Below are positions 31,165 through 42,291 of a DNA stretch of 64,000 nucleotides, in pieces. Every line of letters starts with the position of its first letter. Positions within the stretch are counted from its first letter, which is position 1. Source of the DNA: Lateolabrax maculatus. Lineage: Eukaryota; Chordata; Actinopteri; Acropomatiformes; Lateolabracidae. The notes under the pieces are model-generated. The model was not told the origin of the DNA, made no database searches, and saw only the letters and a program-made list of their open reading frames with translations. The stretch lies in NCBI GenBank assembly GCA_031216445.1, contig CM062210.1, positions 20,646,501 to 20,710,500 on the forward strand, written 5' to 3'. A program made the position numbers and the translations under genes.

Positions 31165-32720
31165 ACTGTCCTCGTCCAACTCTTCTTCTGGTCTTCCTGA
31201 ACATATTTTCACAAACTCAGTAGAACTTAAGAACTCCAATGAGATAGTTGAGCACTTTAATCAACATTTTGTATCAGCTGGCTGAATTTCTCAGTTTCTC
31301 CAACTCCAGCACTGTGACACCTCAAGCTGGTTCACCAGAAGCCTTTTTTGTTTTTAGAGCCAATATAAAAGAGGATATCTGTACTACTCTTAAAAATATT
31401 GATCCAGAAAGGTCCCCGAGACCAGACAACCTAGAGCCCTTTTTATTAAAGGTTACAGCTGAAATGATTGCAGAGCCTGTAGCATACATCTTTAATTGCA
31501 GTCTCCAGTCAAATTCCAGCCTAAAATGATGGAAGGCAGCCTATGTGCTGCCCTTATTAAAGGGTGGAGATCCTTCATATCTTAACAATTACCGCCCAAC
31601 CTCCAGGCACTCTATTCTTGCTAGAATGTTGGAAGCTCAAGTAAACTGTCAACTGAAACTATTTCTGCCAGATCACATTATTCCAACAGATATACAATCA
31701 GATTTAAGAGCCAGGCACAGCACTGTTACACAACTATGCTGGTAATTAATGATTTTGCCAATGGTTCAGAATTATCTTACAGAGGCCACAGAGTGTTAGA
31801 TTTTAGCTCCTATTTTAGTTTCTATGTTTATAAATAATGGTGGAGTACTCAGCCGCCCTCCTCTGGGCTGAGCCATTAATAAGCTCCAGGTAGCATTTCA
31901 ACAGCATCAGGTCTCACTACATTCACTACACTCAGGTTAGTCCTTCCTGCTGAGAAACCCAATTTTTTTCTTTTTCTAGGACTGGTTTGCAGTCCCCCAG
32001 GTAACATACATCTCTGCACTCATCAGTGGCATCATATTTGGTTGGATGACAAGCTTTCTTTCTTAGTACACACTGAAAATTTTGGGAAGAAGTTGAAACT
32101 AAGGAGAAGTTTTTTATTTTTTTAAAAATAATGCTTGTTTTAACAGGTTTTAGCCATTTGAAATGTTTTGGACTATGACCATGTTGTCTCTTGTAAATGC
32201 CACCTTTTCATATTCTGCATACCATGATCCACGATTTATAACCAGCTCTTGTTCCTGTACTCGTCATTGTACGCTTCATGATTTGGTTGACCAGCCATCA
32301 CTATGTCTATACAGACAGCTTAATATATTTTTGTGTACAAGGCCATGCTGAGTGAACTCCCCCCAAATTTCTGTAATCTCCAGAAGCGGACCTTCAGCAG
32401 TATTTAGCTTGGTTCCTTACCAGGTTCCAAGGGTTTGCACTTCGCTCCCTGGATCTGGAATAATCTGCAGAACATGCTACAAATTAATAAACTAGTCCCC
32501 TCGAAAAATGTAAAGCCATGTTAAAAGTTCATGTATATCTGAGAAATGAAACTGCCTTATCTGAGCTAGAATTAGCCTCTTCCTTGTGTGTTTGACGTTT
32601 GTATTCCCTGTCTGTTGCGTTTTCTGTCTAAACTGTAACTGGTGTGCTGTCTTGGCCAGGTCTCCCTCTGAAAAGAGATTCAATCTCAAGGGACTTCCGG
32701 GTTATATAAAATAAAAATAA
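31165..32720 (+). mobile_element. Rex1-like (CR1-group) LINE, 5' truncated with internal deletion
   Basis: A degenerate ORF2 runs through several frames. In order: a linker with 'EIVEHFNQHFVSAG'; the start of the reverse transcriptase ('LPLLKGGDPSYLNNYRP', then 'IQSDLRARHSTVTQ', normally QSGFRxxHST); a gap where the catalytic Y/FADD region should be; a C-terminal part ('GWMTSFLSLVHTENF', 'HDPRFITSSCSCTRHCTLHD'). The 3' UTR wording 'cttggccaggtctccctctg' and 'tcaatctcaagggacttcc' ends in an A-rich ATAAAATAAAAATAA tail, which is familiar from fish Rex1-type elements. Many stops and frameshifts: inactive. Confidence 0.82.
31248..31745 (+). pseudogene. LINE ORF2 linker and N-terminal reverse-transcriptase fragment
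   Basis: Two frames, 31,248-31,529 and 31,545-31,745, cover one protein region. Recognisable blocks are 'RPDNLEPFLLKVTAEMIAEP', 'WKAAYVLPLLKGGDPSYL' (across a stop at 31,527-31,529) and 'NNYRPTS'. They correspond to RT blocks 0-2 of CR1-group elements. The catalytic aspartates are not present. An in-frame stop at the end of each frame and loss of the palm domain make it a pseudogene. Confidence 0.75.
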
Positions 32721-34421
32721 CATCCCTCACTATCAAGACAAGAAGCAGCACAGACAGGCGACATATACGCCACAGTATTGTAAAGTATACAATATATGTA
32801 CATATTATTTAAGAATATGTTCACATAATAACATACAATGCAGAATGTTCATATAGGCTCTGAAATAGATGGAGACTTAATGGGAGACATGTCAGACAAA
32901 TGTGTTAGCAATTGCATTAGCTTGTCTGAGATTCAGCATCAGTGCTACACCAGAGCCTCTGTAGACGTGCTGTTAATGAGGAACAGCGGCCAGTCCTGTA
33001 ATACTAAGGAGCTTGGATGTTACGCTAACAAGCAGCAGCCTCCAAATGGAGGCAGAGCTGCTCCACTGTGGGTTGTCGATCGGTGACCTCTGGTCTTGAT
33101 GCACAGAGCTCTGCATAACTCCAACCCCACCTGGAGTTCTTATGCTACTTGTGGTTCAAGAGGTCAGCGGGATGAAAGAGCAGGTTATCGCATGCAGAGC
33201 CTGCGAGGACAGTCCGGGATCAAGAGGGACGCGACTGCTCGAGGGCGGACACAGGTCAGCTTCTGAGACGCCAGGTTTTTCTGAGATCAAAATCTGGCCA
33301 GTTTGCTACTGAACAATTCAAAGTATTCAATTTTTCAACAATGGAACTCTTAAACTGTAAGTTAAAAAGTTCTATTCAAAAATTCAGTATATATAGTATA
33401 AGCATATATATCAAATGGATTAGCAGTTTCTATAGGCAAGATGAGGCAGGCAGGTGTCACAGCATGTTTTATCAGAATATGAAACCAAACTCATGATGCT
33501 AATCATGACACACGCCATACTTGCTTTTTAATATATCTGTCTTTATGGTGGACGGTGTTTAAATAACCTACATCATCAAATGTTTAGTTTGTTTTACAAA
33601 ACATTTCTATATTATGTTGACAACGTAACGCTACTTAGTCGTTAGTGTAATTTCTGAGGGATACAGTGGACTACAGCTTGCGAATTTGCAGGTTTCAATT
33701 TGGAATCCATGTATTATTTACCACCTGGACGCTGGGCAGAACATTATTTTCTTGCTACACTTATCAGCTCAAAGCTGAGGGGAATAAAACCCTGTAGTGC
33801 ACTGTATCTAAGCTAAATGCTGCAGTGCCATAGTCTTCTGAAAAAAAGGCATTTTCCCCTCATTTTTCCTTTTAAACATGAATACAGCTTTACAGTGTAA
33901 GGAAAGAAGCTAGAAATAAAACATTGATGCAGACAAAGATGGAAGATGATAAAGAGCATTATTTTACAGAAAAAAAACAAGTTTTTTTTCCTCCATCTGT
34001 TTGGTTCCGTCTTCACACAGAGATCACTTATGTATGTATGTAAATTGGTTACTTCTTCATGCAAAGGATTTGCATGTTATGGAAGGGGAAACCACTGTAG
34101 GCTGGCAATTAAATACAATTCCTCTCCAGCTCTATGAGCTGACAAGAGGTGTACATTATTATTGTGCTGCTACAACGACCAAACTTCCCCACTAGGGTCA
34201 TTAAAGTTTAATTTAATCCTGTCTAACCTTGAACAGGAGCAGTTCATCAGGTTGGTGACCAGCCCTGACACTGTGATAGCAGTTATCATTCAGTCAGATC
34301 TGTGCTCATGTTCAGGATTTCACCTTTTGACCCTAAAATCAGAAGAACTCGGATCCTCGAGTAAATCTGCATGAATCTTGCAAGTTCAACTTTGGTGAAT
34401 AGAAAGGTCAGGAACCTATTG

Positions 34422-34449
34422 TAACCTCTAACTAGCATGTTAGAGGTTA
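34422..34449. repeat. Perfect 11-bp inverted repeat with 6-base loop
   Basis: 'taacctctaac' and 'gttagaggtta' flank 'tagcat'. It would form a stable hairpin. No T-run follows on either strand, and no function is known. Confidence 0.8.
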
Positions 34450-34553
34450 GCTTGGTAAATACAGAATATTTTGCAATGATGCATGGAGAAATTTCGCTGT
34501 GCCAATTCATAGTGTGACAAGGCCTTAAAGGTGCAGTAGGTAAGTTTTCTGAA

Positions 34554-34564
34554 CCCCCCCCCCC

Positions 34565-34592
<28 letters not shown>
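34554..34592. repeat. C12 homopolymer plus (CA)n microsatellite
   Basis: Twelve C followed by about 13 CA units, preceded by 'aaaggtgcagtaggtaag', a wording seen at the ends of some teleost dispersed repeats. Confidence 0.9.
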
Positions 34593-34597
<5 letters not shown>

Positions 34598-35240
34598 ACG
34601 TGCACCTGCAAGAGTTATGGTGTGACCGTCAGTATTTAAGGCCTGAAGGTGTCCAAACTGTCCATATATTGACAATGAAGATTGACCTCTACCAGCTGCC
34701 GTAGGTCCTGTCTTCCTGGGCACGTATCTCTCTCTTCCCTCAAATGACCCTCAACTCTCGAACTGTTTGGTGGGTGAGGGTCAGTCATTAGTAGAGAGGC
34801 CTGTGTGTGCATGTGTGTAATGGCTGCTAACCAAAAAGAAAAAAATGAAGGACTGTGACCGGGGGCGATCCTTGGGAGAGGCAGCCAGGCCTGCAGCAAG
34901 CAGAAGGCAATTTTTAGACGGAATCAGAGCAGCCTAATTATCAATCCAGCAGCCTGCCTTTACTGCAGGACTTATGTAACACTATGCAGGACTTCCACAG
35001 GATAAAACAAGATTGAAGATGACACTTTAATGATCCATGTGGGGAAATCAGATTGTTTTAATGGCAAAATAGTAAAGCTAAGAAAATCTGGGTGTATCTG
35101 AGTACAAGCGGGTTGCATGGGAGGTGTTAAAAAGATCCAATGATTTCAAAGCAGGCTAAGTATTATGTGTAAACCAGATTTGTACAACTGTGGAGTACAG
35201 TATGAGGTAGTAATACCAGCACTGGACATGCCGTAACAAG

Positions 35241-35412
35241 CATAGACTGTATAAAAGAAGTGGACGTAGCCGCAGTGATGTCACCCAGTGGTTTGTGGAC
35301 TACTACTACTTGAAGGCTCGAGTTTGGCATTTTAGATGTTGTCATCTTGGGTTTTCGGAGCCAGTGGAGTCGCCCCCTGCTGGTCACTACAAATAATGCA
35401 GGTTTAAGGCAC
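35241..35412 (+). repeat. Dispersed repeat family B, copy 1
   Basis: Starts 'catagactgtataaaagaag'. It contains 'tggacgtagccgcagtgatg', 'ggctcgagtttggcatttta', 'ccagtggagtcgccccctgc' and ends 'aatgcaggtttaaggca'. These blocks in this order match a common teleost non-autonomous repeat known to me. A reverse-orientation relative lies at 49.2-49.4 kb. Compared with the longer family form this copy has an internal deletion between 'gttttcggag' and 'ccagtggag'. Confidence 0.72.
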
Positions 35413-36919
35413 AGCTTTAATATGCATAACTTGAAGCATTAATATAATTCAAACGGGTGAGTTATAAATAAAACAAAATAAGGTTTACTATATCACAGTG
35501 GCTGGTGACTCAAAAAACTGGGAAGGACAGGAAGAAAACCAACCCACAGTGTCATGTTATTTTACACTAGTGGGCGTCTTTACTCTACTTGAAAATGAAA
35601 CTGTAAAACAATGGCTTACAAGATTTCTTACAAACCATCACTTCGAGCTCTGGATTGGAATTAACCTTGTGTGTGCTTAATGTGTCACTAGTAGAGTAAA
35701 GAGTCAAGTAACCTACTGTTACTTTAAAGAGATTTTACTCAAGTAAAAGTCTTTGGGTAAATATATACTTAGATAAAAGTAAAAGCTAAGTCAGTTAAAA
35801 TGCTCTAAGTAAACGTTGCTGCACTACATTTTTAAATGGCAGAGGGGTGATATGATGCTACTGTGAAATTAAAGAACACCTTTAGGCTACAAAATAAGTT
35901 TCATTCAATGTCAACGTACACACTACAACAACATCACGCCACCAAGTTGTTGTGTCCAAATCAACAATAAATTAAATATTCTTCCATTTCTATAGATGCA
36001 CTTTGCGGCATGTGCATACAACTGATGATCAATTATAAATATACAACTGCCTTAATCAGTATAGCCTCACTAGAATTAAGCAGAAAAGAGACAAAACTCA
36101 GGTAATTAAACAAAAATTACCAATAAGCATGCTTAAGAATATAAGCATTATCAGGCTACAGAAATCAACGGCTGCCGCTTTAACAGCAGAATTTTACACA
36201 CCAAATACCTTCTGATTTAAAAAGGAAAAGGAGTTTTTTTATTTTTATTTTTAAGTGAGTTGTTCTGCCTGTGGAAGAGTTCTACTCACCTCATCCTCCA
36301 TGCCATGCAGCCCGTGCAGCTGTCCGTTGCCCATGTTGGGAGCCCGGACAGCAAAGCTCAAGGCTGAGCTCTTCGTCTGAGGCGTCCGGCTGCTGCCACG
36401 CCGCCCTAGCCCAGAGCAAGATAACTGTTGCATCTGCTAACGTAAGTAACTAGCAACTGCTCGATAAAAAAAAAAAAGGAAACATCTTTGGAAAACGCCT
36501 AAATAAAATATCATATTTAGTGATGTGTTTAAAACCAGTTCGCAATTTGCATGTTGTTTTTTTTCCCAACATGCTACTGTATAAATTTATATATTGCTTT
36601 ATTCATTAGAACAATGCAATGTCAAAATTGTATTCTGGTTGTCGATTTCTTCAGGAGGACGTCTTCCGTTGGAGCATCATTTTACTTGTTTTGGCCAGTA
36701 AGAGGCTAGCGCGAAAAAAATATTAGTACATTAAATTGATGCACATTAAATTGAGATCCCATCCTGAGGAAGACAGCAGGAGCGCGCCCTCCTCTGACCC
36801 CCTGCACCTGCCCTGCAGGTGTCGCTGTTGAAGCACTTTAATCAGAATTTCGATAATGGAGTAAAATTATTTTATAAATGACAGTGGGATTTAGTAATGG
36901 TTTATTTCAACCAATTACT
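35413..36919. other. Unique non-coding DNA
   Basis: AT-rich. A short GC-richer patch at 36,290-36,420 has overlapping 60-codon frames on both strands with no recognisable domain. No gene is called. Confidence 0.5.
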
Positions 36920-37185
36920 CTTTTTTTTTTTTTTTTTTTGAGCTCCCTCTTGCCCTTGCCCTCTTCTTTTTGTCCCTGTTCTTGTTTCTATGTCTGATCT
37001 GGATACCCTGCTACCTGATTGTTACCTGCCTGCTTTGGACTTATCTTGGATACCCTGCTACCTGATCATTCACCTGTCTGCTTTGGACTTATCATTTGTC
37101 ATTGTGTGGAAATAAACTCTTCGTGCCATACCTGCCGGTCTCCTCTCCTCTCTGCAATTGGGTCCTACCGCTACTCCCCGTGACA
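36920..37185 (+). mobile_element. Probable LTR 3' part (retroelement), with internal 47-bp duplication
   Basis: After a T19 run comes pyrimidine-rich sequence, a polyadenylation signal AATAAA (37,111-37,116), then 'tctgcaattgggtcctaccg' and a terminal 'cccgtgaca'. The order AATAAA - 'gggtcct' - 'gtgaCA' is typical of Gypsy-type LTR ends in fish. Inside, 'ggataccctgctacctga' and the following bases are tandemly duplicated (37,001-37,047 and 37,048-37,094). The 5' half of the LTR and any internal coding region are absent or unrecognised. Confidence 0.5.
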
Positions 37186-37369
37186 ATTACAAATACACCT
37201 ATGGTGAAAAATGGTGCTCTCAAATAAATCATTTTTGGGCACATTTTACCACGGCACAGCATTCAACATACTTTTGTAGTTGTAACATGTTTAAAGTTGC
37301 TATAATTAATACAAGTTTTATTCTAGCAATGTATCAAATGTCTACTATTTGAGATATATGTAAGAGTTG

Positions 37370-37830
37370 CTCACAGAGATAAACCTATAGAGAGTGATCA
37401 CCTGACTCTGCAGCTCCACTCGGCTTTACGGAGCTTTATGATGAGTTTCAGCTCATTGTTAAGATGTCCGGCTGGAACTACACTGTGTTGGTTCACTCCC
37501 ACAGCTCACATAGTGTCACTATGGGCCGCAACAGGCAGCTGTTTTTCAGAGTAAAATCTCCAAAAACCCACCGGGCACTATGTGCACAGCACCATACAGC
37601 AGACAGATGGAGACTAGCTGGTAAACATAGTGGAGCATTTATCAGCTAAAGAGCCAAATATTCCCCTCAGGAGTCTGTGGACACCAAAAACAGAGCTAAA
37701 AGAGAGAAAATACTGGACTTCCATTCATCAGGTAACCCACTCAATTTGAAATGATGTTCCGTAAATCCTGAATGTGTAAATAAGCAACTATTTTCTAACA
37801 AGTTCACAACTTGAAAGGTGATGATTTTTT
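37370..37830 (+). repeat. Dispersed repeat family C, copy 2
   Basis: Longer relative of the 8.3-kb copy. It includes 'gagtttcagctcattgtt', 'ggcagctgtttttcagag', 'accgggcactatgtgcacag', 'aaacatagtggagcatttat', 'accaaaaacagagctaaaag' and 'tggacttccattcatcagg', then 'tgtgtaaataagcaac' and 'acaacttgaaaggtg'. The wording fits a widespread teleost repeat. No intact protein frame. Confidence 0.72.
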
Positions 37831-39020
37831 TTCTTTTCTGGAATTTTCATGTGGACCCATATATTAACAAACCTTTAAACTGATAACCCTAATGGGTGTA
37901 CAGATGGTGGCAACAAACCTCAAGCTATTTGTGTGAAAGCGTCACTCCAGGCAACAGGACAGAAATTTCCGTCAAGGTGAATAATCAGAGAAAGCAGAAT
38001 GGTTCAGCAATGGACACAGCTGAGCAGAGAGGAGCTGAGAGGCCTTCAGCCTTCAGCAGATTGTCTGTCGAATGAATTCAACGACACGTCCCCAAGGACC
38101 AAATAACAGAGAGGCGCTCAGAAACACTCATTGCTGCTCTGATTGCCATATTCTCCAGATAATTAACTGTCAAGGTTCTTGTCACCCCCCCCCCCCAACT
38201 CCTTTTACTCTTCTCTTCTTTTTTGTCTATCACCTTCTCTGCCTCTCTCTCTCTGCTACATCTTGGTGGTGTGGTGGAGCTCGATTGGCCCCTCATTACT
38301 TACTGGCACATATTAGCAGTGTTTATCCATGAATGATCGGCTATCGCACAGAGCAGGGGAAGGAGGCGGGCATGGAGTAAGTTGGTGCGAGAACGAGGAG
38401 GAGGGTGAGCGAATTGAGGCGGAACTAATTTTTTGACAGGTCCTTGATATGGGTTGGGGGGTGTAACAAAACAGGGACTCAGCCTCCGAAATCCTTCTGG
38501 GATGGGGGGCGGGGGGTACTTTGTTATTCATCCAAGTGACACCTCTGTCTTGTGGCATCCAGACTCTCTAGAAACGTTGAAGACTGAAGCGGAGCAGTGG
38601 TCAGCTCAGGTTCTAGAGATCAAAGATACAAATCCTGGTACTGTTTGAAAGGTTTAAGTCAGGGTTGGCGTGCCATCTCACATCAAAATGTATTACAGGC
38701 TACTATCTGAATGGACATGGTCTGGAATCTTAGTTCTGGGTTTCTTTTTGGGTTGAGTGCTCTTGGCTTTCCTCCGGTGTACACACATCCTGCTCCCTGC
38801 ACTTGTTATAACGTGATATATATATATATACACGCACACATAGTGAACTTACACTCTCTACACAAACATATATGAAATAATCACATGTAAAGTTTGGCAT
38901 TTACAGACCTCTTTCCTTACATGCAGGACCCCGAGCAGATCTGGCAGGCCGAGCACATCTGGGGCCTGCACCGCCCCTTCTATTCACAACAGGCAACCAG
39001 TGACAGCAGTTGGTTTGGTC
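37831..39020. other. Unique non-coding DNA with a C12 run
   Basis: C homopolymer at 38,185-38,196, G-rich patch near 38,455-38,515, TA-rich run near 38,818-38,830. No gene recognised. Confidence 0.5.
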
Positions 39021-39085
39021 TTCTTCTTCTTTTCAGTGTAACAGTAGTTGGCATCCATAAATGTTGCAATACCGCCATCTACATG
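39021..39085 (+). repeat. Terminal piece of a teleost dispersed repeat ('ttcttcttctt...accgccatctac')
   Basis: 'ttcttcttcttttcagtg' followed by 'agttggcatccataaatg' and 'aataccgccatctac' matches the end of a common dispersed fish element, recognised from memory. Only this end is clear. Confidence 0.45.
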
Positions 39086-41146
39086 AAAGCACTTGGTCTT
39101 GCCTGCATCTGTGGGTTTTGTGTGACACACACAGCGCAACAGTCTTAAAGGATCCACACGAATAGGTTGAAATTCACGAATACATCTAAAAATGCTAAAT
39201 TGACTTAAAAATGATAATATACGATTGGTAACTTAGAGGCACAGATACAGATTTACAAATACAAATCATTCTGCACTTACGTAACTTGACATTTGTTTGT
39301 GAATACTAAACACATGGTTTCAATCCCATACCTCTGTTGCATGTTGAGCTGTCTCTACGCTGTGAGCTATTGATTAAAGGCAAAAATGTGACATATGTAA
39401 TTAAACAGTGATGCGATGTCAAAACCAAAAGTGTTGCCTAAGTTACTTTGATATGATCTAAATCAGAGATAAACTCCTGCTTTTTTGTGTTTTTTTTCCA
39501 AACATCATTTATTAACAGGCTGACATTTGACAGACTGGAAATTCTTCACATGGGGAGTCTGTTTGGTCACTTGTCAGACCAGGGCTGTTTTCACAGACCA
39601 TGCTAAGGCTAAATGTAGCTCCTAACTGGCTAGTTAGAAGAAAACCTTAGATAAAGGGGGCATTACAACGAGCAGCATATAGCGGCCAGATATCCAATAT
39701 TGTTTAGTGTTTTACATGTACATCAGAAACATGTTTGCAGCTCAGTTACGGTCGATCAGGTAACCGATACATTGTGGCTACAGTTTATTTGTTTTAATGA
39801 CTCAACGGCAGACTCTCATGTCTTTATTATGTATCTGTATTTCCTGAAAAGTGTATACTTGCAAAAGTAAAACCAGATTATTTCTTCTCCTGCTTCAAGG
39901 ACTTTAGAGGAGAGGTGACATAAAAAAACAAGGGAAACTTGTACCTGAAGACAAAATCAGTGGCAAATTAAATGTTTCCTTAAATATTAATTTCATCAAA
40001 CATAGGCATTCATACACATTCAGGAGTGGATTTCATGGATCAGAGCTGCACCATCAGAAACACAACAGTGGGAGGAACATGCAGGAAGAAACATTAACCA
40101 ATGCCAAGCAGTGGCTCTTTGTGTGTTTGAGTTTTGGGTCAACAGGGTAATAATGTGGTGCAGAGGCATAATGGATTTCAGTCAAGGTTGAGTTGACCAG
40201 TGTTGCAAATTAGCTTAGGCCACAAATGCCATGTGAAGTGGCATTAGTCTGTTCAGTTAATAATCTATGGTTGTGTTGTGTATCTGTCCCTTTAATACTG
40301 AACATACCATGAAGGGTGATGTTTTTATCTACATTATCCATATAAAGAAGCTTTCAGTGCAACGGCAGAGCTGCTCAACACTGTTGTCTCCTGTGAAAGA
40401 AATGCCACACTTCATGCCTGAAGTGAAAAGTAAATTCAGGCTGCACAGTGCCGTGCCTCGTGAAACTGCACCTGCCATGTTTGTTTTTGTTGATAATGCC
40501 ACGTTTCCACCTACTCACCTTGTTTGCATAGAGCAAAGGAGAAATGAGATCAGATCACAATGCAGAGGAGAAATGCCAGGTGTAAACGCAAAGGGCGTGA
40601 TCAGACTGTTCATTAACCATGGTGTACTATCCTGACTCAGGCTATAGAGTTTTACTGTGGTATTGTCTGAATGAGTGGAACATTTTCTTTAAAATTCAAA
40701 AGTTGCTCAGGCCAAGAAATCTTCATTATTTGCACCAGAAACTTATGCCATCACAAGGACTAGAAGGGAATGAATTAAACGAAATCCAGCCTGGCCTGTA
40801 TTTAATGCTAACCATATTCAAATGTACATATTGTCTCTCTTTACACTATACATATTACATACCTGCATGCTGTTTATATTTCATATAACATAGCCAAACT
40901 CATTTTACTGTATATACAATTGGTTTCTATCCATAATGTACATATTATAGTTACACTACTGACATAAGTGCATTCATTCATAGTGTACATTGTTAAAAAA
41001 TCTTGTTTATTTGGATCATATCAGTTACAATCTGGCCTTGCTGTCACACCCCAGTCAATTTATCTTTGTATTCATCTACATTCACTTTGCTGCTGTTTGG
41101 ACTCTCATTGGGTACTAAATTGCATTCTTTTGTAATTGTACTGTGT
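39086..41146. other. Unique non-coding DNA
   Basis: AT-rich. The piece 40,820-40,960 with repeated 'tgtacatat' words may be the 3' UTR of an old LINE but is not resolvable. A 122-codon plus-strand frame at 40,267-40,635 has no recognised domain and no splice or start context that persuades me. Confidence 0.45.
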
Positions 41147-41426
41147 AGCCTGGGAACCAGACGACTCTGCAAGCTCATTGTTTATTTGCTTTGGCAGATA
41201 CATCTGCCCCCCATCCCATTCCGTCTGATTTCCTCGCAACTGGTATGTGGCGAGCCAATCACAGCCGTTTAACTGATATGAGGCGGGTTTAATACAATTG
41301 AGGCATCTTTGTAATTAACAAAGATGGCTGCTGCCGATGGGGAGCGTTGGAGCGTTCCCCGGCCGGCTACGGCGATAGTATTAAATGATGGTAAATTTTC
41401 TCTAAAAGAAGAACTAACAACTGTAC
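41147..41426 (+). repeat. Teleost dispersed repeat beginning 'agcctgggaaccag' (probable)
   Basis: Blocks in order: 'agcctgggaaccagacgac', 'gcgagccaatcacagccg', 'aggcgggtttaatacaa', 'aaagatggctgctgccga', 'ggggagcgttggagcgttc'. These match a teleost dispersed sequence familiar to me. The plus frame after 'agatggctgc' (MAAADGERW... then 'KFSLKEELTTVL') hints at the start of a RecQ-like helicase-derived frame in that family; this point is weak. It is interrupted at a TTAA by the next element. Confidence 0.42.
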
Positions 41427-42291
41427 TTAACACTAGAACCGTAAACATTCTAATACCCCTAGAACCACCAGGGGGGTCATTTGTACCCCCTGCCGCAATA
41501 GCGTCAGTAATCACAAAGATGTAATTTATTATGACAGTTAAGTTGTTCATTTTCATCCATTATTTATTTAAATAATAAGTAAGACTTGACAAAATAACCC
41601 CCAGTTTATGGGGGTTTATTAAGTTTACAATTACTTAATTTCATTACAGATTGAAAATAGTCGTGTGTTAAAATAGGTCCACATTCATCAATAAACCATA
41701 GACTACAACAAACAACAAAACATTTAAAACATTTAAACAATTTAATTATTAATAAAAGTTAAAAATGAATTTTGGATAATAATGTGTTGTGTAGTTCGGC
41801 TTATACTACTTTTTCTCCTTCACACACACACACATTCACACGTACACACGCGCGCACACACAGTAACATCATGCTGTGACGATATGGGCAAGGTGTGTGG
41901 TCCCTTTAAGAGCAGGTAGTTATAGGCTGCATTAGCGCATGTTACAATCTCACTTGTGAATCTGTATGAATCATAGATTGGCTATTTGAGTTTGAGATGT
42001 AGATATCTGAAGTTGAGGTGGGGGCCTTGCTACCTGTCACCAGAACCCGGGGCCTATTTATGGACCTCAGCTCCTCATCATCAGATGAGGATTCCTTGTC
42101 AGGTAAAAATGATCTCCGCTGTCATCTCTTCAGCCATCCAATTCTCCCTCGTCACATCCTGGAGCATTGCCAGAACTTCTTTGGCATTCATCCTCCTTCT
42201 TCTGCTCCGGTTCATGTTTACACATCCAGATCTCGTAGTCATAGCTAGTTTGTGATATGACAGTCTGCTTATCCCCTTTGCCGGTTCTAGA
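41427..42291 (+). mobile_element. Possible piggyBac-like remnant inserted at TTAA
   Basis: TTAA (41,427-41,430) is followed by 'cactagaaccgtaaac' and then a second, nested 'cccctagaaccaccaggg'. That is the form of piggyBac-type terminal repeats, which always insert at TTAA. A 9-bp inverse match, 'cggttctag', occurs at 42,282-42,290 but is not followed by TTAA, so the right end is uncertain. A short acidic frame with 'DLSSSSSDEDSLSG' (about 42,060) could be a transposase N-terminus scrap. No DDD catalytic domain is present. Confidence 0.35.

Larger units (their letters stand above)
32721..35240. other. Unique non-coding DNA with a perfect hairpin and a CA microsatellite
   Basis: No gene recognised. 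The piece 32,840-33,290 is balanced in composition and could be an old repeat, but I cannot place it. An 11-bp perfect inverted repeat is at 34,422-34,449. A C12 run followed by (CA)n lies at 34,554-34,592. Confidence 0.5.

Noticed and set aside
34286..34723. 145-codon minus-strand frame
   Set aside because: Crosses the CA microsatellite and C-run (Val/Cys and Gly repeats) and has no domain outside it.
40267..40635. 122-codon plus-strand frame
   Set aside because: Unrecognised, Cys/His/Ile-rich without motif spacing, and flanked by AT-rich non-coding DNA. Possibly an old repeat.
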